The notes beneath the pieces are model-generated. The model was given only the letters and a program-made list of their open reading frames with translations, did not search any database and had not been told where the DNA came from. Below, one piece after another: positions 60,702-64,000 of a stretch of 64,000 nt of DNA. The stretch lies in assembly GCA_934254825.1 (NCBI GenBank), contig CAKQMB010000011.1, forward strand, positions 1 through 64,000, read 5' to 3'. The stretch's first letter is position 1. Every line of letters begins with the position of its first letter. A program made the position numbers and the translations under genes. Origin of the DNA: an uncultured Clostridia bacterium. GTDB lineage: Bacteria > Bacillota > Clostridia > Christensenellales > Borkfalkiaceae.

Positions 60702-62504
60702 TCAACGGAGCGATTTCAAATACTCTTCGACGTTTCTGTATTCGATTCCGTTTTCGAGAGTTGTATTTTCTCCGCGATAGATGACCGTTCTCTTCGTGAT
60801 CTTCCCGTATCTGAATTCCGTGTTTTTCAGTTTTTCTTCGTCAATCAAATGCCTGAATTGCTCTTTCGCTTGTTCCTTGCTGTGCTTTACTTCGTAAATT
60901 TCACAAGTCGCATTCGCATTATCCGCAACAACCATATCGAATTCGCCGACGGCAAACTGAAGTTGAAAAACTTGCTTTTTCGGATTCGCAATCTTTGTTT
61001 CAAGCAACACGATGTCTTCCATCATTCTACCCTTTATATCGCTTAAAATCCGTTCGATAACCGCATTTCTTTCATCTATTGAAAGCTCCTGAAACTCTAT
61101 GTCTTCAAGCAACGATTGCACGAGTTCTTTTGCTTGCGAATATCTCATTCCTGGTTGAGTAAAAACGGTTTTGTAGTTCTTTTCACGACCGACAGGCAAC
61201 GTCTGAATATCGATATCAACCGTTAAATCCAAAGCGTCGAGATACTCTTTTATTTCTCTTCTGTGTTCATCGGAAATCTTCACTTTCTGCTCTTCTCTAT
61301 TCCTTATTTCGAGCAAGTTTTTCAGTCTTTCGGTGAATTCTTTTTTGTCAACCCGATCGAGAATATCGTTTGAGGTTTTCTTGTCGTTTCGCAAGTTCCT
61401 TGCCGAAATACCCAAATCGTGAGAGATAAAATCTTTCGTCAGAACGTCTAAAGTGAAACGATGGTTGACGTCTTCAACAACGCGGTTTATCGCACTTGTC
61501 AACTCATTTTTCTCATACAAATCATAGAGTGCGCGAAAATGCCCGCCGTACTGATAGCATTTAAGAGAATGCTGAATATTTTTTGCTATCGCGCTATCGA
61601 CGTATTCGTCAACGCTTTTCTTATTTGCAAACGTTGATTTTTCGTTATAATGAACGCCGCCGAGACTCATCGTTCCGCCGTAGCAAATATACTCGTCGAT
61701 TCCCTTTATGCCGAGAACCTCTTCAAATTCTCTGTAAGGAATAAACGTGGTATGAAGAAAAGTGCAACGGTCATATAACTGCTCGTCTTCGGAAAAGAAG
61801 AACCCGAGCGAATCCGTACCCGATAACACGATTTTCATTCCGCAAGCGGCAAATATATCCGAAAAAAGCGCAGCGCCTTCGATAAAATCTTCGATAAGCG
61901 TTACTTCGTCGATAAACACATACTTGTATCCGCTGTTCATCAGGTGTTTTAAGTCCTGATTTATATCGCTTAAACCGATTCCCGCGCCGACCTGAATAAA
62001 TGCCGTTTTTGAAAAATCTTCGTCGTTCATCTCGGCTATAACCTGGCGTATGAGCGTCGTTTTACCCGTGCGCCTTAATCCGTAAAGAATAAAAACCCTG
62101 TCTCGAATATCTCCGTAAACATAATCGCAAATATTCTTATAAAGACTTCTTTTTTTGTAATTTGCGACTGTCTGAACGTAACTTTTCAAGTTTTCTCCGA
62201 GCATTACATCGGTTCTGAAAACGTGCGTTTCCTTTTTTTCTTGCTCGTTTTTCTGCGGTTTGGGAAGCATAAAAGTAAGTTCTTTTTCTCTCTTTTGAAG
62301 CTCTCTTCTTCTTTCTATTTTAGCGCGTAAATCATCTACAAGCGCATCATCGACATATTTACTTTTCTTTTTACCATCCTCTGTCCATTGCAGATAATAT
62401 CTTGTTTTACCGTTTATATTTTTCTTCGAAATATACCCGGCCGGCAACTCGGCTATTTCTTTTTGAACTTGTAAAAGCTCATTCTGAATTTCTTGATTAT
62501 TCAT
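60702..62504 (-). CDS. AAA ATPase with DUF4143/nuclease-like C-terminus
   Basis: 600 residues. The N-terminus (1-70) has a Tyr/Trp-rich motif, GYISKKNINGKTRYYLQW, as in small DUF6788-type DNA-associated proteins. The AAA_14 ATPase has Walker A GLRRTGKTTL near 142, Walker B YVFIDEVTLI and sensor IVLSGTDS. The C-terminal domain holds a PD-(D/E)xK-like pattern, EFDMVV followed by CEIYEVKHSK (Asp, then Glu-x-Lys). Such proteins are common in gut bacteria and of unclear role. Here it ends an operon 11 bp behind an RNase III-domain gene. GGAG precedes the ATG. Confidence 0.82.
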   Translation of the reverse strand: MNNQEIQNELLQVQKEIAELPAGYISKKNINGKTRYYLQWTEDGKKKSKYVDDALVDDLRAKIERRRELQKREKELTFMLPKPQKNEQEKKETHVFRTDVMLGENLKSYVQTVANYKKRSLYKNICDYVYGDIRDRVFILYGLRRTGKTTLIRQVIAEMNDEDFSKTAFIQVGAGIGLSDINQDLKHLMNSGYKYVFIDEVTLIEDFIEGAALFSDIFAACGMKIVLSGTDSLGFFFSEDEQLYDRCTFLHTTFIPYREFEEVLGIKGIDEYICYGGTMSLGGVHYNEKSTFANKKSVDEYVDSAIAKNIQHSLKCYQYGGHFRALYDLYEKNELTSAINRVVEDVNHRFTLDVLTKDFISHDLGISARNLRNDKKTSNDILDRVDKKEFTERLKNLLEIRNREEQKVKISDEHRREIKEYLDALDLTVDIDIQTLPVGREKNYKTVFTQPGMRYSQAKELVQSLLEDIEFQELSIDERNAVIERILSDIKGRMMEDIVLLETKIANPKKQVFQLQFAVGEFDMVVADNANATCEIYEVKHSKEQAKEQFRHLIDEEKLKNTEFRYGKITKRTVIYRGENTTLENGIEYRNVEEYLKSLR

Positions 62505-62515
62505 TATAATCTCCG

Positions 62516-63001
62516 TCAGACATTTGATAACTGTTCCTTGAGAATTCTGTCCGCATTATTTGTATTTTGATTTTTATCCAACAAAGCAATAAAACCGATA
62601 ACCGCTTCGAAAGCTGTTGCATAAGCCTTTTTATTCGGATGGTCTTCGTTATTCGATTCCAAATCGTTATTACTCGCAAATAATACGCCCTTTAACATTC
62701 GCTCGCCCACAAGATTCAGCTTTTCATTTTGCAGTCTTGCTTTACTGTCATTCAAGTCGTTTGAGGTCATAGCTTCTGTATATTCTTCTAACATAACAAA
62801 AGCTCCGCATACGGCATCGCCAACCGTAGCCAGCGCTCTATGATCTCCTATATTTAGATTATATTTATCTTTATATTCTTTTGCATATTGCGGCATTGTC
62901 AACGATCTTACGGCAGGTATAATATCTTTTTGTAAAATATCTATATTTAGTAGTTTGTAAAACTGAATAGATTTTTCTTGCATTTCTTTAAACATATACA
63001 T
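62516..63001 (-). CDS. Small RNase III-domain protein, Mini-III-like
   Basis: 161 residues, one RNase III domain and no double-strand RNA binding domain. The first catalytic helix is HRALATVGDAVCGAFVMLEE (Asp conserved as in Mini-III LAYIGDA). The second is KAYATAFEAVIGFIALLD (Glu conserved, matching Mini-III STAFEALLGYLFL). Mini-III (MrnC) matures 23S rRNA; this copy is divergent and lies between a caspase gene (8 bp) and an ATPase gene (11 bp), suggesting a dedicated RNase. No clear Shine-Dalgarno, so it is probably translationally coupled. ATG 63001 or 62995 is possible. Confidence 0.68.
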   Translation of the reverse strand: MYMFKEMQEKSIQFYKLLNIDILQKDIIPAVRSLTMPQYAKEYKDKYNLNIGDHRALATVGDAVCGAFVMLEEYTEAMTSNDLNDSKARLQNEKLNLVGERMLKGVLFASNNDLESNNEDHPNKKAYATAFEAVIGFIALLDKNQNTNNADRILKEQLSNV

Positions 63002-63009
63002 ATTATTTT

Positions 63010-64000
63010 TTAATCAAATGGAATCAATTCGCCATCTCGCAATAGGAAATATTGCTTTTTATAAATTGTATTTCCCCAAATAGGGTCAAATTTAATATTT
63101 TCGCCATTTAAATTTCGATTTCTTGAACCTAGAAGCATTTGCAATGATTTAGGTAACACATTGTATATAGGCGTTGTAATTTCCAACATATATCTACCAT
63201 CCTGTAGTTTTGCTCCTTTATAAGAGAAATAATCACTCTCAATTATACCATTTCTCGATAATGCTTTAGACTGCCCATGATAATCCTTCCCTTTTAAACT
63301 AAAGATTACAGGCATATCATTTGGAATATTTGATTTTACAATAAAACATAATTTATCATTTAAACATTCCCAAGTTATTTTTTCAATTATTACACTAACT
63401 TCTTTCCCACTCAACGGTTGCATTTGTGCCATCTCCATCGGAATAGGCAATAAATCCCCCATCTCCACATATCTATTATCATAATACCATCTATCGTAAA
63501 TCTTTTTAAAACCCCACGAATTCACAATTGACAAATTTATTTGATCTATAACAGCATCCGAAAAATATTTACCATTTTTTTTATAGTCCACACGAGAATA
63601 CGCTCTTAATAATTGAATAACTGGCATCCTAAATTTTTCATATGCATCAACATATGGCAAACATTCACAGTCTTGTATATTTGAATTTGCATCTTCATAA
63701 TAGTTACCTTGCCTTACAATAAAATCATATATTTCGTCATCTGAGTAATTAGTATTAACCGGTGGTGTCGTTACTGAAAAATAAAAATCTACTGTCAATG
63801 ATGAATGTTCCCATGATAATTGCTCGTATCCTAAATTAGCCGATTGTTCTGCCACCTGCCTACGCACCGATTTAAACATGTCCTCTATTTTTATGTTCGG
63901 GACTAAAAGAGCATTTTTTAATGCGGCAGTATATAATCCATTAGTATTCGCGACTCCATCAAAAGCATCACAATTTGGACTTGTTGCAAATGCAATTATC
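63010..64000 (-). CDS. Caspase-family (peptidase C14) protein, 5' end beyond the window
   Basis: 329 codons visible. The frame is open to the window edge, so the in-frame ATG at 63879 is internal. The visible start (IIAFATSPNCDAFDGVANTN, then GLYTAALKNALLVPNIKIEDMFKSVR, later QLSWEHSSL) is the C-terminal half of a bacterial caspase/metacaspase domain: the FATSP strand, DG, NGLYT, DMFKSVR and W-E-x-S-S-L hallmarks. The catalytic His and Cys lie upstream, outside the window. A C-terminal domain of about 250 residues of unknown type follows. Codons are notably AT-rich. Confidence 0.72.
   Translation of the reverse strand, partial: IIAFATSPNCDAFDGVANTNGLYTAALKNALLVPNIKIEDMFKSVRRQVAEQSANLGYEQLSWEHSSLTVDFYFSVTTPPVNTNYSDDEIYDFIVRQGNYYEDANSNIQDCECLPYVDAYEKFRMPVIQLLRAYSRVDYKKNGKYFSDAVIDQINLSIVNSWGFKKIYDRWYYDNRYVEMGDLLPIPMEMAQMQPLSGKEVSVIIEKITWECLNDKLCFIVKSNIPNDMPVIFSLKGKDYHGQSKALSRNGIIESDYFSYKGAKLQDGRYMLEITTPIYNVLPKSLQMLLGSRNRNLNGENIKFDPIWGNTIYKKQYFLLRDGELIPFD

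Noticed and set aside
60367..60705. Minus-strand 112-codon frame downstream of the ATPase
   Set aside because: It reads through the operon terminator hairpin, has a biased composition and no ribosome binding site.
63010..63879. Treating ATG 63879 as the true start of the last gene
   Set aside because: The frame stays open for 40 more codons to the window edge, and these encode clear caspase-domain sequence, so the gene starts outside the window.

Overview
The window reads like a chromosome segment of an uncultured, gut-type anaerobe of the Bacillota (Clostridia). The evidence is strong AGGAGG-like ribosome binding sites, near-consensus TTGACA/TATAAT promoters, lipobox lipoproteins, a CIRCE element before htpG, minDE, a BspA-type leucine-rich-repeat lipoprotein and cohesin/dockerin-like secreted proteins. 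Two large surface proteins end in a Gly-Cys-Gly patch, one hydrophobic helix and a basic tail, a style I associate with uncultured Christensenellales/Borkfalkiaceae-like lineages; that placement is recall, not proof. Most genes lie on the minus strand.

Layout. 0.4-18.3 kb is a Gram-positive polysaccharide utilisation locus. It runs from a secreted CBM-like protein and a secreted, C-terminally anchored GH42-like enzyme, through a sugar ABC importer (binding lipoprotein and two permeases), to cytoplasmic enzymes: a GH106-like protein, a Gfo/Idh/MocA oxidoreductase, an unassigned (alpha/alpha)6-type glycosidase and a GH37 trehalase-like enzyme. A divergent AraC regulator (18.6-19.5 kb) and an inverted 12-bp repeat between the two transcription units suggest local control. 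19.5-20 kb is packed with MITE-like repeats. 20-27 kb holds a NahK-like sugar kinase, a membrane protein, an ABC exporter, an asparaginase and typA. 27-33 kb holds surface proteins: a BspA-type protein, then a cohesin-like lipoprotein with a dockerin-like partner divergent from a small XRE repressor over shared operators. 33-47 kb is mostly housekeeping (cls, htpG, minDE, a ParE/Phd pair, a giant lipoprotein, a membrane XRE regulator, a metal-efflux permease, a short AlaRS, tRNA-Cys). 47.3-52.7 kb is a heme/iron operon: radical-SAM heme-degradation-like enzyme, FecBCD-type importer and flavodoxin, with two GTTAGC dyads upstream. 53-60 kb is a run of small unrelated genes (GNATs, TetRs, C39-like peptidase, DUF2087, deaminase, hydrolases) with a 17-bp repeat at the gene borders.

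60.7-64 kb is clearly more AT-rich and looks acquired. It holds three tightly spaced minus-strand genes: a caspase-family protein (5' end beyond the window), a small Mini-III-like RNase III-domain protein, and an AAA ATPase with a nuclease-like C-terminus. This caspase/RNase III/ATPase operon is my best candidate for an undescribed (possibly defence) system. A second unexplained signal is a 15-bp motif, CTATAAGTCGATTAA, with five exact and several near copies both inside and between genes.
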